The notes: generated from the sequence alone by a model not told the origin. Positions 17,252 through 26,696 are shown, numbered from the stretch's first letter. The stretch is DNA of 64,000 nt from Rhizobium sp. Root482 (GCF_001426565.1 NZ_LMFA01000001.1:581287-645286); one strand, 5' to 3'. Made by a program: numbers and translations.

Positions 17252-18360
17252 TGGCTGCGCTGGGACCCGATACCGGTCCGGCGCTGACAATACCCAAGGA
17301 TGCGGGAGGCGAAAGCCTTCCGCCATCCGGCGCCGCCACGGCCACGACCGGCTCGGCGGCAACGGGCGACGTCACCGGTTCGTTCTGGCATCGTTTCACC
17401 CTTGGGCGGCCACTTGCCGCTCTCATCATCCAGCGGCTGGGCCTCAGCGTCGGCCTGCTCTTTGCCGTCTCGCTGATGATCTTCGGCGGCGTGGAGGCCC
17501 TTCCCGGCGATTTTGCCACCACCTATCTCGGCCAGTCGGCAACGCCGCAGGCCGTGGAAAATATCCGCAAGGATCTCGGCCTCGACAGGCCGCTGACCGA
17601 ACGCTATCTCAGCTGGCTCGGCGGCGCCGTGCAGGGCGATTTCGGAACCTCTTGGGCAAGCAGGAATTCCGTCAGCGAACAGATCGGCAATCGGCTTGGA
17701 AACTCACTGTTCCTGGCATTCTTTGCCGCCATCGTCTCGGTTCCGCTCGCCGTCGCGCTCGGCATGCTTGCCGTGCAATTCCGCAATCGCCTGCCGGACA
17801 GGATCATCAATGTCGTTTCGCTGGCGGCGATTTCCCTGCCCGAATTCTTCGTCGGTTATCTGCTGATCCTGTTCTTCGCGGTCCAGATGGGCGTGGCGAC
17901 CTTTCCGGCCACCGTCTATGACGGCATGGGCTTTACCGACCGGCTTTCGGCGATCGCGCTGCCGGTGGCGACGCTGGTGCTGGTCGTTCTCGCCCATATG
18001 ATGCGCATGACCCGTGCCGCGATCCTCAACGTCATGTCCTCGGCCTATGTGGAGACGGCGGAACTGAAAGGGCTCGGCGCCTTCCGCATCATCGCCCGGC
18101 ATGCCGCACCCAATGCGGTCGCGCCGGTCATCAATGTCATCGCGCTCAACCTCGCCTATCTCGTCGTCGGTGTCGTCGTCGTCGAGGTGGTGTTCGTCTA
18201 TCCGGGCATGGGCCAGTACATGGTCGATGCGGTCACCGTGCGCGACATGCCGGTGGTGCAGGCCTGCGGCCTGATCTTCGCCGCCTTCTACATCTTCCTC
18301 AACATGGCGGCCGATATTCTCGCCATCCTCGCCAATCCGAGATTGAGGCACCCCCGATGA
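17251..18360 (+). CDS. Dipeptide-type ABC permease (DppB-like)
   Basis: Inner-membrane permease of 369 residues with the LGLDRPLTERYLSWLGG region, then the EAA loop at ETAELKGLGAFRIIARHAAPNA near residue 267 (shortened: ETAELKGLGAFRI). The first 50 residues are an unusual Ala/Gly/Thr/Pro-rich cytoplasmic extension not common in DppB; a start further in is possible, but the 1-bp stop-start overlap with the binding-protein gene argues for this one. Confidence 0.88.
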   Translation: MAALGPDTGPALTIPKDAGGESLPPSGAATATTGSAATGDVTGSFWHRFTLGRPLAALIIQRLGLSVGLLFAVSLMIFGGVEALPGDFATTYLGQSATPQAVENIRKDLGLDRPLTERYLSWLGGAVQGDFGTSWASRNSVSEQIGNRLGNSLFLAFFAAIVSVPLAVALGMLAVQFRNRLPDRIINVVSLAAISLPEFFVGYLLILFFAVQMGVATFPATVYDGMGFTDRLSAIALPVATLVLVVLAHMMRMTRAAILNVMSSAYVETAELKGLGAFRIIARHAAPNAVAPVINVIALNLAYLVVGVVVVEVVFVYPGMGQYMVDAVTVRDMPVVQACGLIFAAFYIFLNMAADILAILANPRLRHPR

Positions 18361-19184
18361 ACCTGCGCTCCATCCCCCTCAGTGCCTGGATCGGCATGAT
18401 CGGCATCGCGCTTGCCCTGATCTGCGCCCTGTTCGCACCCTTCATCGCGCCCTTTGGCGAACGCGAGGTGGTCGGCGACATATGGCTGCCGATGGGCGGC
18501 GATTTCCTGCTCGGCACCGACAATCTCGGCCGCGACCTGTTTTCACGTCTCGTTTACGGCGCGCGAACGACGATCTTCGTCGCCCTTGCCGCCACAGTCA
18601 TTTCCTTCTCCCTCGGCATGCTCCTGTCCTTCACGGCCGCCGTCACCGGCGGCTTGGTCGATCAGCTGTTTTCCCGCTTCAACGATCTAATGATGGCCAT
18701 CCCGACGCTGATCTTCGCGCTTGTCGTGCTGGCCGTCCTGCCGCAGCAATTGTGGATCCTCATCCTCGTCATGGCGGTTCTCGACTCGACCCGCGTCTTC
18801 CGCATCGGCCGGGCGGTCGCGCTCGATGTCGCGGTGATGGAGTTCGTCGAGGCGGCGCGCCTACGCGGTGAAGGAACGGGCTGGATCATCTTTCGCGAAA
18901 TCCTTCCCAATACACTGTCGCCGCTGCTCGCCGAATTCGGCCTGCGGTTCGCCTTTTCGATCCTGTTTCTCTCCACCCTTTCCTTTCTCGGCCTCGGCAT
19001 CCAGCCGCCGGCCGCCGATTGGGGCGGTATGGTCAAGGACAACAAGGACGGCATCATCTTCGGCATTTCAGCCGCACTGGTGCCCGGCGCCGCGATCGCC
19101 GGCCTTGCCATCTGCGTCAATCTTGTCGTCGACTGGCTGATGAAACGGACCTCGAGCCTGAAGGGAGGACGCGGCGATGCCTGA
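18357..19184 (+). CDS. Dipeptide-type ABC permease (DppC-like)
   Basis: Inner-membrane permease, 275 residues. Family features are the LGTDNLGRDLFSRLVYGAR motif near residue 52, the EAA-type loop FVEAARLRGEGTGWIIFREI near 162, and LGLGIQPPAADWG near 212. It overlaps the upstream permease by four bases and the downstream ATPase by eight, so the four genes form one operon. Confidence 0.9.
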   Translation: MNLRSIPLSAWIGMIGIALALICALFAPFIAPFGEREVVGDIWLPMGGDFLLGTDNLGRDLFSRLVYGARTTIFVALAATVISFSLGMLLSFTAAVTGGLVDQLFSRFNDLMMAIPTLIFALVVLAVLPQQLWILILVMAVLDSTRVFRIGRAVALDVAVMEFVEAARLRGEGTGWIIFREILPNTLSPLLAEFGLRFAFSILFLSTLSFLGLGIQPPAADWGGMVKDNKDGIIFGISAALVPGAAIAGLAICVNLVVDWLMKRTSSLKGGRGDA

Positions 19185-20829
19185 GACCTCATCCGCCACA
19201 AGCGGGCTGCTTTCCGTCCGCAACCTCAAGATCGAGGCGACCAGCTATCCGCCCGGCGAGCCGCCGAAAACGGTGACGCTGGTCGAGGATGTCTCCTTCG
19301 ATGTGGAAAAAGGCAAGGTGCTCGGCCTGATCGGCGAGAGCGGCGCCGGCAAGTCCACCATCGGCCTTTCCGCCCTCGCCTATGGCCGCGGCGGTGCATC
19401 GATCACCGGCGGACAGGTCCTGCTGAACGGCAAGGATATCCTGGCACTCGACAGAAACGGCATCCGCGGCATCCGTGGCTGCAAGGTCTGCTATGTCGCG
19501 CAATCGGCGGCCGCCGCCTTCAATCCGGCCCACAAGCTCGGCGAGCAGGTGATCGAGGCTTCCCTTCGCCACCGGATCATGAGCCGCGCGGAGGCCGAAA
19601 AGCGGGCGCTTTATCTCTTCCAGGTGCTCGGCCTGCCCAATCCGGAAAGTTTTGGCGACCGCTATCCGCATCAGGTCTCCGGCGGCCAGTTGCAAAGGGC
19701 CATGACCGCCATGGCGCTCTGCCCCAACCCCGAACTGATCGTCTTCGACGAACCGACGACGGCGCTCGACGTTACCACCCAGATCGACGTTCTTGCCGCC
19801 ATCAAGCACGCGATCGAGGAAACGCACACGGCTGCGCTCTACATCACCCATGACCTCGCCGTCGTCGCCCAGATTTCCGACGACATCATGGTGCTGCGGC
19901 ACGGCAAGACCGTGGAATACGGCACCACCAGCCAGATCATCGAAGCGCCCCGGGAAGACTATACAAGGGCGCTGGTGAGCGTCCGCCAGACGAAGCGCAA
20001 GGAAGCCGGCGACCAGAGCGACAGGCTCCTGGATATCGAGCATGTCAGCGCCGGCTATTCCAATGGCTTCAAGGTGCTGCACGACGTCTCCATGCACCTG
20101 CCGAAAGGCCAGACGCTGGCGATTGTCGGAGAAAGCGGCTCCGGCAAATCGACGCTGGCGCGCGTCATCACCGGTCTTCTGCCGCCCAGCGAAGGCCGGG
20201 TCACCTTCGACGGCAAGGAACTGCCGAAGGCCTTGAGCGCGCGCACCAAGGAAGAACTGCGCCGGGTCCAGATGATCTACCAGATGGCCGACACGGCCAT
20301 GAATCCGCGCCAGACCGTCCGCGATATCATTGGCCGGCCGATCTCCTTCTACTACGGCCTGCACGGTGCAAAGAAGACGGAACGGGTGCGGCAATTGCTC
20401 GACCAGATCGAGATGGGCGACGGTTTCCTCGACCGCTATCCGGCCGAACTGTCGGGCGGTCAGAAGCAGCGCGTGGCGATCGCCCGCGCGCTGGCGGCAA
20501 AGCCGGAGCTGATCCTCTGCGACGAGCCGACCTCAGCGCTCGATCCGCTTGTGGCCGAGGGGATTCTGAATCTCCTTCTGAAGCTTCAGGAGGAAACCGC
20601 TGTTTCCTATGTCTTTATCACCCACGACATCGCCATCGTGCGCGCCATTGCCGACAGCGTCGCGGTCATGCATCGGGGAAAACTTGTTCGTTTCGGGCCG
20701 AAATCGAAAGTGCTGTCGCCGCCCTTCGACGACTACACGGACCTGCTCCTCAAATCCGTGCCGGAAATGGAACTCGGCTGGCTGGAGAAAGTGTTGGCAT
20801 CGCGGCGCATGGAGAGCGCGGGGAATTGA
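19177..20829 (+). CDS. Dipeptide-type ABC ATPase, two nucleotide-binding domains fused
   Basis: 550-residue protein with two ABC ATPase domains in one chain, corresponding to DppD plus DppF. Domain 1 has Walker A GESGAGKST (about residue 49) and Walker B LIVFDEPTTALD (about 188). Domain 2 has GESGSGKST (about 318), signature LSGGQKQRVAIARAL (about 425) and LILCDEPTSALD (about 446). The first signature, VSGGQLQRAM, is slightly degenerate, as is usual for these fusions. It is the last gene of the importer operon and converges on the XRE gene 11 bp away. Confidence 0.92.
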   Translation: MPETSSATSGLLSVRNLKIEATSYPPGEPPKTVTLVEDVSFDVEKGKVLGLIGESGAGKSTIGLSALAYGRGGASITGGQVLLNGKDILALDRNGIRGIRGCKVCYVAQSAAAAFNPAHKLGEQVIEASLRHRIMSRAEAEKRALYLFQVLGLPNPESFGDRYPHQVSGGQLQRAMTAMALCPNPELIVFDEPTTALDVTTQIDVLAAIKHAIEETHTAALYITHDLAVVAQISDDIMVLRHGKTVEYGTTSQIIEAPREDYTRALVSVRQTKRKEAGDQSDRLLDIEHVSAGYSNGFKVLHDVSMHLPKGQTLAIVGESGSGKSTLARVITGLLPPSEGRVTFDGKELPKALSARTKEELRRVQMIYQMADTAMNPRQTVRDIIGRPISFYYGLHGAKKTERVRQLLDQIEMGDGFLDRYPAELSGGQKQRVAIARALAAKPELILCDEPTSALDPLVAEGILNLLLKLQEETAVSYVFITHDIAIVRAIADSVAVMHRGKLVRFGPKSKVLSPPFDDYTDLLLKSVPEMELGWLEKVLASRRMESAGN

Positions 20830-20840
20830 AGCGATGGGCC

Positions 20841-21650
20841 TCAGTACCCGCTCGACACCGTCAACACCTCGGCTGACGGTGTCAGCAGAAACGTCCGCAC
20901 ACTGGCGGGAAGCAGCCGCGAGCTGAACGGCAGGACGCCGCAGCGTGACAGCATCTGCCGCTTGTCCGGCTCCATGCCGATATGCCGCCAGATGACGCGC
21001 GAGGCGTAGGGAAGATGTTCCTTTCGCCAGGAAACGCCCATGGTCGTCCCCCTGAGAAACACCCGCTGATGCACCTCGAACGGCATCAGGATCGTCTGCG
21101 ACATCATCGGCTGGCGGGACAGGGTTCGCTCGGTGATGAAGATGCGGTTGCGCCAAAACGCCGCCAGCCCGACATATTTCGAATATTGCCGGATCTCGTT
21201 TGCCGCATCGCGGATGCGCTCGATCGATTTGACATGCACCAGACCGCCGTCCTCCTGGAGCCTTGCACAGGAGCAGACGACGAAATCCGGCCAGGACAGC
21301 GACAGATGATAGGTCTGGTAATAGCCCAGATGCCGGCGCAGGGCCGGAAGGTCGCCCGGCAAGCCTTCGAGCAATTGCCCGCCATCGCCAAGAGGCCGAT
21401 CCGTCCGTGCCAGCCGTATCTGGAAATCGCCGGACGGCAGATCGAAATCCTGTGCCGCCACGCCGAAGAATTTGGCGATGCGTGCGAGATTATGCGCCGA
21501 GGGACGCGCCTCGCCGGAAATATAACGGTTGAACTGTTGCCGGTTCAGGCCGATCTCCCGGCAGATTTCCGAGATCGAGCGCCGCGTGGCGCAGGCGAAA
21601 CGCAGATTTTCGGTGAAAGTGTCGATCTCAGGCAGCGGCGTATCCTCCAT
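20841..21650 (-). CDS. XRE-type helix-turn-helix regulator
   Basis: 269-residue regulator. The N-terminal Cro/CI-type HTH (about residues 12-68) contains SISEICREIGLNRQQFNRYI, while residues 75-269 form a domain I do not recognise; it has no visible enzymatic motif and may bind a ligand. It is transcribed away from the second binding-protein gene and is convergent with the ATPase gene. The 111-bp divergent region carries 10-bp-spaced repeats that are the obvious candidate operator. Its position inside the importer locus suggests it controls both binding-protein units. Confidence 0.78.
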   Translation of the reverse strand: MEDTPLPEIDTFTENLRFACATRRSISEICREIGLNRQQFNRYISGEARPSAHNLARIAKFFGVAAQDFDLPSGDFQIRLARTDRPLGDGGQLLEGLPGDLPALRRHLGYYQTYHLSLSWPDFVVCSCARLQEDGGLVHVKSIERIRDAANEIRQYSKYVGLAAFWRNRIFITERTLSRQPMMSQTILMPFEVHQRVFLRGTTMGVSWRKEHLPYASRVIWRHIGMEPDKRQMLSRCGVLPFSSRLLPASVRTFLLTPSAEVLTVSSGY

Positions 21651-21660
21651 GGGCCAAGCT

Positions 21661-21700
21661 AGCGTAAACTAGCGAAAAACAGCGTCAAGTCGCGAAATTG
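21661..21700. promoter_or_regulatory. Four 10-bp direct repeats, candidate XRE operator
   Basis: Four consecutive 10-base units, AGCGTAAACT, AGCGAAAAAC, AGCGTCAAGT and CGCGAAATTG, each beginning with A/CGCG and spaced exactly one helical turn apart. They start 10 bp upstream of the XRE gene start and about 60 bp before the second binding-protein gene. The phasing suggests cooperative binding on one DNA face. This assignment is inferred from position and regularity. Confidence 0.5.
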
Positions 21701-21761
21701 CGGCCATCCCGTTTGGCGTTAGGCTCCGCCGCATCAACCGGCAATAAAAGGGGACATTCCG

Positions 21762-23342
21762 ATGCGAGATTTCACCAGGGACTTCGGCATTTCCGCGGAC
21801 GTCAATCGTCGCGGCTTTCTTGGCGGCACCGTGGCACTCGGCCTTGCCGCGACCTTCGGCGGCACGATGGCGGCCGGCAGGGCGCAGGCGCAGGAACCCA
21901 AGCGCGGCGGGCACCTGAAACTCGGCCTCAAGGGCGGCGCCGCCACAGACACGCTGGATCCAGCCACCTACAGCGCCTCCGTCCTCTTCGTCATCGGTCA
22001 TCTCTGGGGCGATACGCTGGTGGAATCGGACCCGAAGACGGGTGCACCGCTGCCCTCCATCGCCATCTCCTGGGAACCGTCCGCCGATGCGTCCGTCTGG
22101 ACCTTCAAGATCCGCGACGACATTTCCTTCCACGACGGCAGGAAGATGACGGTGGCCGACGTCATCGCGACGCTGAAGCGCCATTCCGACGAGGGCTCCA
22201 AGTCCGGCGCACTCGGCCTGATGCGCTCGATCAAGACCATCGAGGAAAAGGGCGGCGATCTCGTCCTGACGCTCAGCGAAGGCAATGCCGACCTGCCGCT
22301 GCTCCTCACCGATTATCACCTGATCATCCAGCCGGGCGGCGGCGTCGAGAAGCCGGATTCGCCCATCGGCACCGGCCCTTACAAGCTGACGAATTTCGAG
22401 GCGGGCATTCGCGCCACTTTCGAGAAGAATGCCGACGACTGGCGCTCCGATCGCGGTTTTGTCGACAGTGTCGAGATCATCGTCATGAACGATGCGACGG
22501 CGCGCATTGCGGCACTCTCCTCCGGCCAGGTGCATTTCATCAACAATATCGACCCGAAGACCGTGCCGCTGTTGAAGCGCGCGCCCAATGTCGAGATCAT
22601 CCGCAATGCCGGCAAGGGTTTCTATTCCTTCCTGATGCATTGCGACACCGCACCATTCGACAACAATGACCTGCGCCTTGCACTGAAATATTCGATCGAT
22701 CGGCAGGCGATCCTCGACCGGGTACTCGGCGGCTTCGGCACGCTCGGCAACGATTATCCCGTCAACGGCAACTATGCGCTGGCGCCCGAGGGCATCGAGC
22801 AACGCGCCTACGACCCGGACAAAGCAGCTTTCCACTACAAGAAATCCGGCCATGATCGTCCGATCCTGCTGCGCACCTCAGACGCTGCCTTCGCCGGCGC
22901 CGTCGATGCGGCCGTGCTCTATCAGGAAAGCGCCAGGAAGGCGGGCATCACGCTCGATGTTCGCCGGGAGCCGGAAGACGGCTACTGGACGAATGTCTGG
23001 AACGTCCAGCCCTTCTGCGCTTCCTATTGGGGCGGCCGCCCGACGCAGGACAGCCGCTACTCGACATCCTATCTGTCGACGGCGGAATGGAACGACACCC
23101 GTTTCAAGCGCGAGGATTTCGACAAGATCCTGCTGCAGGCCCGTTCCGAGCTGGATGACGCCAAGCGCAAGGAACTTTACCACACGATGGCCGTGATGGT
23201 GCGCGACGAAGGCGGCCTCATCCTGCCGGTTTTCAACGATTACATCATGGCGGCCTCCAAGACCCTCAAGGGCTTTGTCGAGGACATCGGCAATGACATG
23301 TCGAACGGTTATATCGGCAGCCGCGTCTGGTTCGACGCGTGA
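21762..23342 (+). CDS. Peptide-type ABC binding protein (SBP_bac_5), Tat-exported, copy B
   Basis: 526-residue paralogue of the protein at 15662-17251. The two share long blocks such as EGIEQRAYDPDKAAFHYKKS, NVWNVQPF and YWGGRPTQD. It has its own twin-arginine signal (NRRGFLGG, residues 15-22) with likely cleavage at AQA-Q near residue 43. No permease or ATPase follows, so it probably feeds the same membrane complex as copy A with a different ligand range. The gene runs directly into a CocE/NonD hydrolase gene, suggesting that the ligand carries an ester or amide bond. Confidence 0.88.
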   Translation: MRDFTRDFGISADVNRRGFLGGTVALGLAATFGGTMAAGRAQAQEPKRGGHLKLGLKGGAATDTLDPATYSASVLFVIGHLWGDTLVESDPKTGAPLPSIAISWEPSADASVWTFKIRDDISFHDGRKMTVADVIATLKRHSDEGSKSGALGLMRSIKTIEEKGGDLVLTLSEGNADLPLLLTDYHLIIQPGGGVEKPDSPIGTGPYKLTNFEAGIRATFEKNADDWRSDRGFVDSVEIIVMNDATARIAALSSGQVHFINNIDPKTVPLLKRAPNVEIIRNAGKGFYSFLMHCDTAPFDNNDLRLALKYSIDRQAILDRVLGGFGTLGNDYPVNGNYALAPEGIEQRAYDPDKAAFHYKKSGHDRPILLRTSDAAFAGAVDAAVLYQESARKAGITLDVRREPEDGYWTNVWNVQPFCASYWGGRPTQDSRYSTSYLSTAEWNDTRFKREDFDKILLQARSELDDAKRKELYHTMAVMVRDEGGLILPVFNDYIMAASKTLKGFVEDIGNDMSNGYIGSRVWFDA

Positions 23343-23365
23343 AGAAAATGAACGGAAGAGAATCC

Positions 23366-25366
23366 ATGTCCAGACGCGGTTTTACTGTCATCGAAAATGA
23401 ATGGATCATCCTGAAGGACGGCACGCGGCTTGCCGCGCGCATCTGGATGCCGGAGGGAACCGGGACCGATCCGGTTCCGGCCGTTCTCGAATTTCTGCCC
23501 TACCGCAAGCGCGGCGGCACGAATGCGCGGGACGAATCGACCTATCCCGTCTTCGCCGAAGCCGGCATCGCCGGCGTTCGCGTCGATATTCGCGGCAGCG
23601 GCGAATCCGATGGCGTCATCGATGGCGAATATACCGAACGCGAACTGGCGGACGGCTGCGAACTGGTCGCCTGGATCGCCGCACAGCCCTGGTCGAACGG
23701 CAAGGTCGGCATGATGGGCATCTCCTGGGGCGGGTTCAACTGCCTGCAGGTGGCGGCCCTGAAGCCGCCTGCCCTCAAGGCGGTGATCTCCATCGCCTCG
23801 ACGGTCGATCGCTACAATGACGATATCCATTACAAGAACGGCACCCATCTTTCGGCCCAGCTTTCCTGGGCGGCGACCATGCTCGCCTATCAGTCGCGCG
23901 CGCCGGACCCGGCACTGGTCGGCGACAGATGGAAGGAGATGTGGCTGGAGCGACTCAGGGACGAACCCTTCTTCCTAGAGGAATGGCTAAAACACCAGCG
24001 CCGCGATGGCTTCTGGGACCATGGCTCGATCTGCGAGGATTTCGGTGGTTTCCCGGTGCCGGCCATGGTCATTGCCGGATGGGCGGACGGCTATCGCAAC
24101 ACGCCGATGAAGGCGGCTGAAGGCCTCGGCGACAAGGTCAAGGCGCTGATCGGCCCCTGGGTTCACAAATATCCGCATTTCGCCTGGCCCAAGCCCCGCG
24201 CCGATTTCCATGGCGAGGCGATTGCCTGGTGGAACCGCTGGTTGCGCGACGAAGACACCGGCGTCGAAGACCTGCCGCAGATGCGCGCCTTCATCCTGGA
24301 TGGCCCGAAGCCACAGCTCCGGCGTGATGTCGAGCCGGGCTTCTGGATTGCCAAGGATCGCTGGCAGAAGCCGGAGATGCAGACCTTCTATATCGATCAG
24401 TTCAAAACCCTACTCGAAGGCATGTCGATCGCCGGCGCCCACGACCAGGCCGCCTATCTGAAATCGCCGCTCGACACCGGCACTGCGTCGGGCGAATGGT
24501 TCACGCTGAAGCCGGATGCTGAGATGGCCGGCGACCAGCGTGTCGATGATGCCGGTTCGCTGACCTTCGAAACCGCACCGCTGGTGGAAGCGGTCGATTA
24601 TCTCGGCCAACCGGTCTTAACGGTGGAGCTGGCCTGCGACGGGGAATGGGCCAATCTGATCGCCCGGCTGGTCGATATTCATCCGGACGGTTCCGCGACC
24701 CGCGTCAGTTTCGGTGTGCTGAACCTTGCCCATCGCGACGGCAATGCCGATCCGAAACCGATGGAAAAAGGAAAGAAGACACGAGTTCAACTGGTGCTCG
24801 ATGCCTGCGGCTACCGGTTCGGCGCCGGCCATCGCATTCGGCTCTCGCTCTCCACCGCCTATTGGCCGATGGTCCTACCGGCCCCCGGCGATCCGGGCCT
24901 GACGCTCGATCTGGCCTCGCTCGGCCTTGCCCTGCCAAAACTCGGCGAACACCGGAAAATCACCCTTCCGGAGCCGGAAAACCCCGATCCGCTGCCGAAA
25001 TATATCGAGCATGCGGCCGGCAGCACCAGCCGCCGGGTCGAGCGCGACCTGACGACCGGCAAGACTCATTATCACATCCACGAGGATAGCGGGCTTTCCG
25101 AACATCCAGATAGCGGCTTTGCCACGCAGGACATCCGCGAGGAGACCTGGACGATCGCCGCCGACAATCCCCTGTCGATGACCGGCCTCGCCACCTGGAC
25201 CTGCATCGCCAAACGGGAAAATTGGTCGGTGAAAACCGTCTCCGTCTCGCGCATCGGCTGCACGGCGACGGAATGGCTGACCTCCGCTTCGGTGACGGCC
25301 TTCGAAGGTGAAGAACAGGTCTATCAAAAAACCTTCGAAAAGCGCATCGCCCGCGATTTCACCTGA
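23366..25366 (+). CDS. CocE/NonD family alpha/beta hydrolase
   Basis: About 666 residues: an X-Pro dipeptidyl-peptidase S15-type alpha/beta hydrolase core (about 15-300) followed by a C-terminal jelly-roll domain (about 320-560) as in cocaine esterase. The nucleophile is the Ser of GMMGISWGGF near residue 117, and the early DGTRLAARIWMP is typical. There is no signal peptide, so it is cytoplasmic. GGAAG lies nine bases before the ATG at 23366; a GTG at 23339 overlapping the previous stop is an alternative start. It probably hydrolyses the compound delivered by binding protein B. Confidence 0.82.
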   Translation: MSRRGFTVIENEWIILKDGTRLAARIWMPEGTGTDPVPAVLEFLPYRKRGGTNARDESTYPVFAEAGIAGVRVDIRGSGESDGVIDGEYTERELADGCELVAWIAAQPWSNGKVGMMGISWGGFNCLQVAALKPPALKAVISIASTVDRYNDDIHYKNGTHLSAQLSWAATMLAYQSRAPDPALVGDRWKEMWLERLRDEPFFLEEWLKHQRRDGFWDHGSICEDFGGFPVPAMVIAGWADGYRNTPMKAAEGLGDKVKALIGPWVHKYPHFAWPKPRADFHGEAIAWWNRWLRDEDTGVEDLPQMRAFILDGPKPQLRRDVEPGFWIAKDRWQKPEMQTFYIDQFKTLLEGMSIAGAHDQAAYLKSPLDTGTASGEWFTLKPDAEMAGDQRVDDAGSLTFETAPLVEAVDYLGQPVLTVELACDGEWANLIARLVDIHPDGSATRVSFGVLNLAHRDGNADPKPMEKGKKTRVQLVLDACGYRFGAGHRIRLSLSTAYWPMVLPAPGDPGLTLDLASLGLALPKLGEHRKITLPEPENPDPLPKYIEHAAGSTSRRVERDLTTGKTHYHIHEDSGLSEHPDSGFATQDIREETWTIAADNPLSMTGLATWTCIAKRENWSVKTVSVSRIGCTATEWLTSASVTAFEGEEQVYQKTFEKRIARDFT

Positions 25367-25368
25367 GG

Positions 25369-25767
25369 TCAGACAGGCACCGCCTCGGCAAGTGCTGCAA
25401 GTGCCCGCTCCGCATCCGGAGCGGGCACGAACACATGATCGTGATGGAAGGCGGCGACCACATTGGCGCTGATGCCGTGCCGCGTCAGCGCAGCTGCTAC
25501 CGCAGCCGTCAGCCCCACAGCCTCCAGCGCCGAATGCACGCTGAGCGTGATGCAGCGCATCACCGGCCCGTAGGCAAGGCCCGCCCGATCCGCAGCATCG
25601 CGCTCGAGGATCAGCGTCAGCCCTTCGTCCTCGCGGAAGGTACACAGCGGCGACAGCGCCAGCCATCCTTCATCCTCCAGCGGCACACTGCAATAGACAT
25701 AATCGCCGGGGCGCAGAAGCGGCCGCATCTCGCGCAAGAGCAGGTCCAGATCGGTAATGCCGGTCAT
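25369..25767 (-). CDS. ACT-domain protein
   Basis: 132-residue protein made of a small ACT-like ligand-binding fold (CASTOR/ACT_7 type), with GPVMRCITLSVHSALEAVGL and HGISANVVAAFHHDHVFVP as family landmarks. Such proteins usually bind amino acids. It converges on the hydrolase gene two bases away. AAGGAA lies upstream of the ATG. The function is unknown; amino-acid sensing would suit the neighbouring importer. Confidence 0.7.
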   Translation of the reverse strand: MTGITDLDLLLREMRPLLRPGDYVYCSVPLEDEGWLALSPLCTFREDEGLTLILERDAADRAGLAYGPVMRCITLSVHSALEAVGLTAAVAAALTRHGISANVVAAFHHDHVFVPAPDAERALAALAEAVPV

Positions 25768-25958
25768 TCCGTTTCCTTGCCTTGAGCCGGCATCACGCCG
25801 GCGTGTATTGCCGCCACCGGCCGCTCAATTCGGCGTGACGCACGTATTTGCGATTTGACCGACAAGCCGGGATCGGGTCAGTCTCTGCTCATAAAGCAAG
25901 AACGCATGTCCAGGCATCCGGCAGCCGGCCTGCCGCAAGCCCATTCCGGAGGAATCCC

Positions 25959-26696
25959 ATGTCCACTGCCGCAGCGCTCAAAACCCTAAAGAAATCCACA
26001 CCGTTTTTCGCCATTGCCGGCGCAACCGTCATTGCCGCCACCTTCCTCGTGATGACCTCGACCTTCAGCCAGGCCGCCGAAGAAGCCGTCGTCATTCCCC
26101 CGCCCGCGATCGACGAAGCGGCCAAGACGACCACCGAAAAAGCAGTGTTCGCCGGTGGTTGCTTCTGGGGCGTACAGGGGGTTTTCCAGCATGTCAAAGG
26201 CGTGAAGAACGCCGTTTCCGGCTATTCCGGCGGCAGCAGCGAAACGGCCATCTACGAGGCGGTCGGCGGCGGCGATACGGGCCATGCCGAAGCGGTGGAG
26301 GTCACCTATGACCCCGGGCAGGTGACCTATGGCCAGTTGCTGCAGATCTATTTCTCGGTTGCCCACAATCCGACGCAGTTGAACTACCAGGGGCCCGACC
26401 ACGGCACGCAATATCGCTCGGAAATCTTCGCCACCAGCGGCGAGCAGAAGCAGATTGCGCAGAGCTATATCGCCCAGCTTGAAAAAGCAGCCGTTTTCAG
26501 CGAGCCGGTGGTCACCAAAGTATCGGACGTGAAAGCCTTCTATCCGGCCGAGGATTACCATCAGGACTTCCTGACGCTCAACCCGACCTATCCCTATATC
26601 GTCTACAACGACATGCCGAAGATCGGGAACCTCAAGGCCCTCTTCCCGGCAAAGTTCAGCCCCGATCCGGTATTAGTCGGCAAGGCGAAGGGGTAA
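25959..26696 (+). CDS. msrA: Peptide-methionine (S)-S-oxide reductase MsrA, secreted or anchored
   Basis: 245-residue methionine sulfoxide reductase A that repairs oxidised methionine. The active site is GGCFWG with Cys68. An N-terminal hydrophobic segment (about 15-38, ending SQAAEE) indicates export or anchoring, so it should act in the periplasm. Cys68 is the only cysteine in the whole chain, meaning no internal resolving cysteine; the enzyme must be recycled by an outside thiol. GGAGG lies just upstream of the ATG; the longer frame starting at 25848 is rejected. The 191-bp upstream region shows no clear element besides the palindrome CACGCCGGCGTG at 25794-25805. Confidence 0.9.
   Translation: MSTAAALKTLKKSTPFFAIAGATVIAATFLVMTSTFSQAAEEAVVIPPPAIDEAAKTTTEKAVFAGGCFWGVQGVFQHVKGVKNAVSGYSGGSSETAIYEAVGGGDTGHAEAVEVTYDPGQVTYGQLLQIYFSVAHNPTQLNYQGPDHGTQYRSEIFATSGEQKQIAQSYIAQLEKAAVFSEPVVTKVSDVKAFYPAEDYHQDFLTLNPTYPYIVYNDMPKIGNLKALFPAKFSPDPVLVGKAKG

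Noticed and set aside
25794-25805. 12-bp palindrome CACGCCGGCGTG upstream of msrA
   Set aside because: Short, made of common GC-rich words, and without a second copy or link to a regulator.
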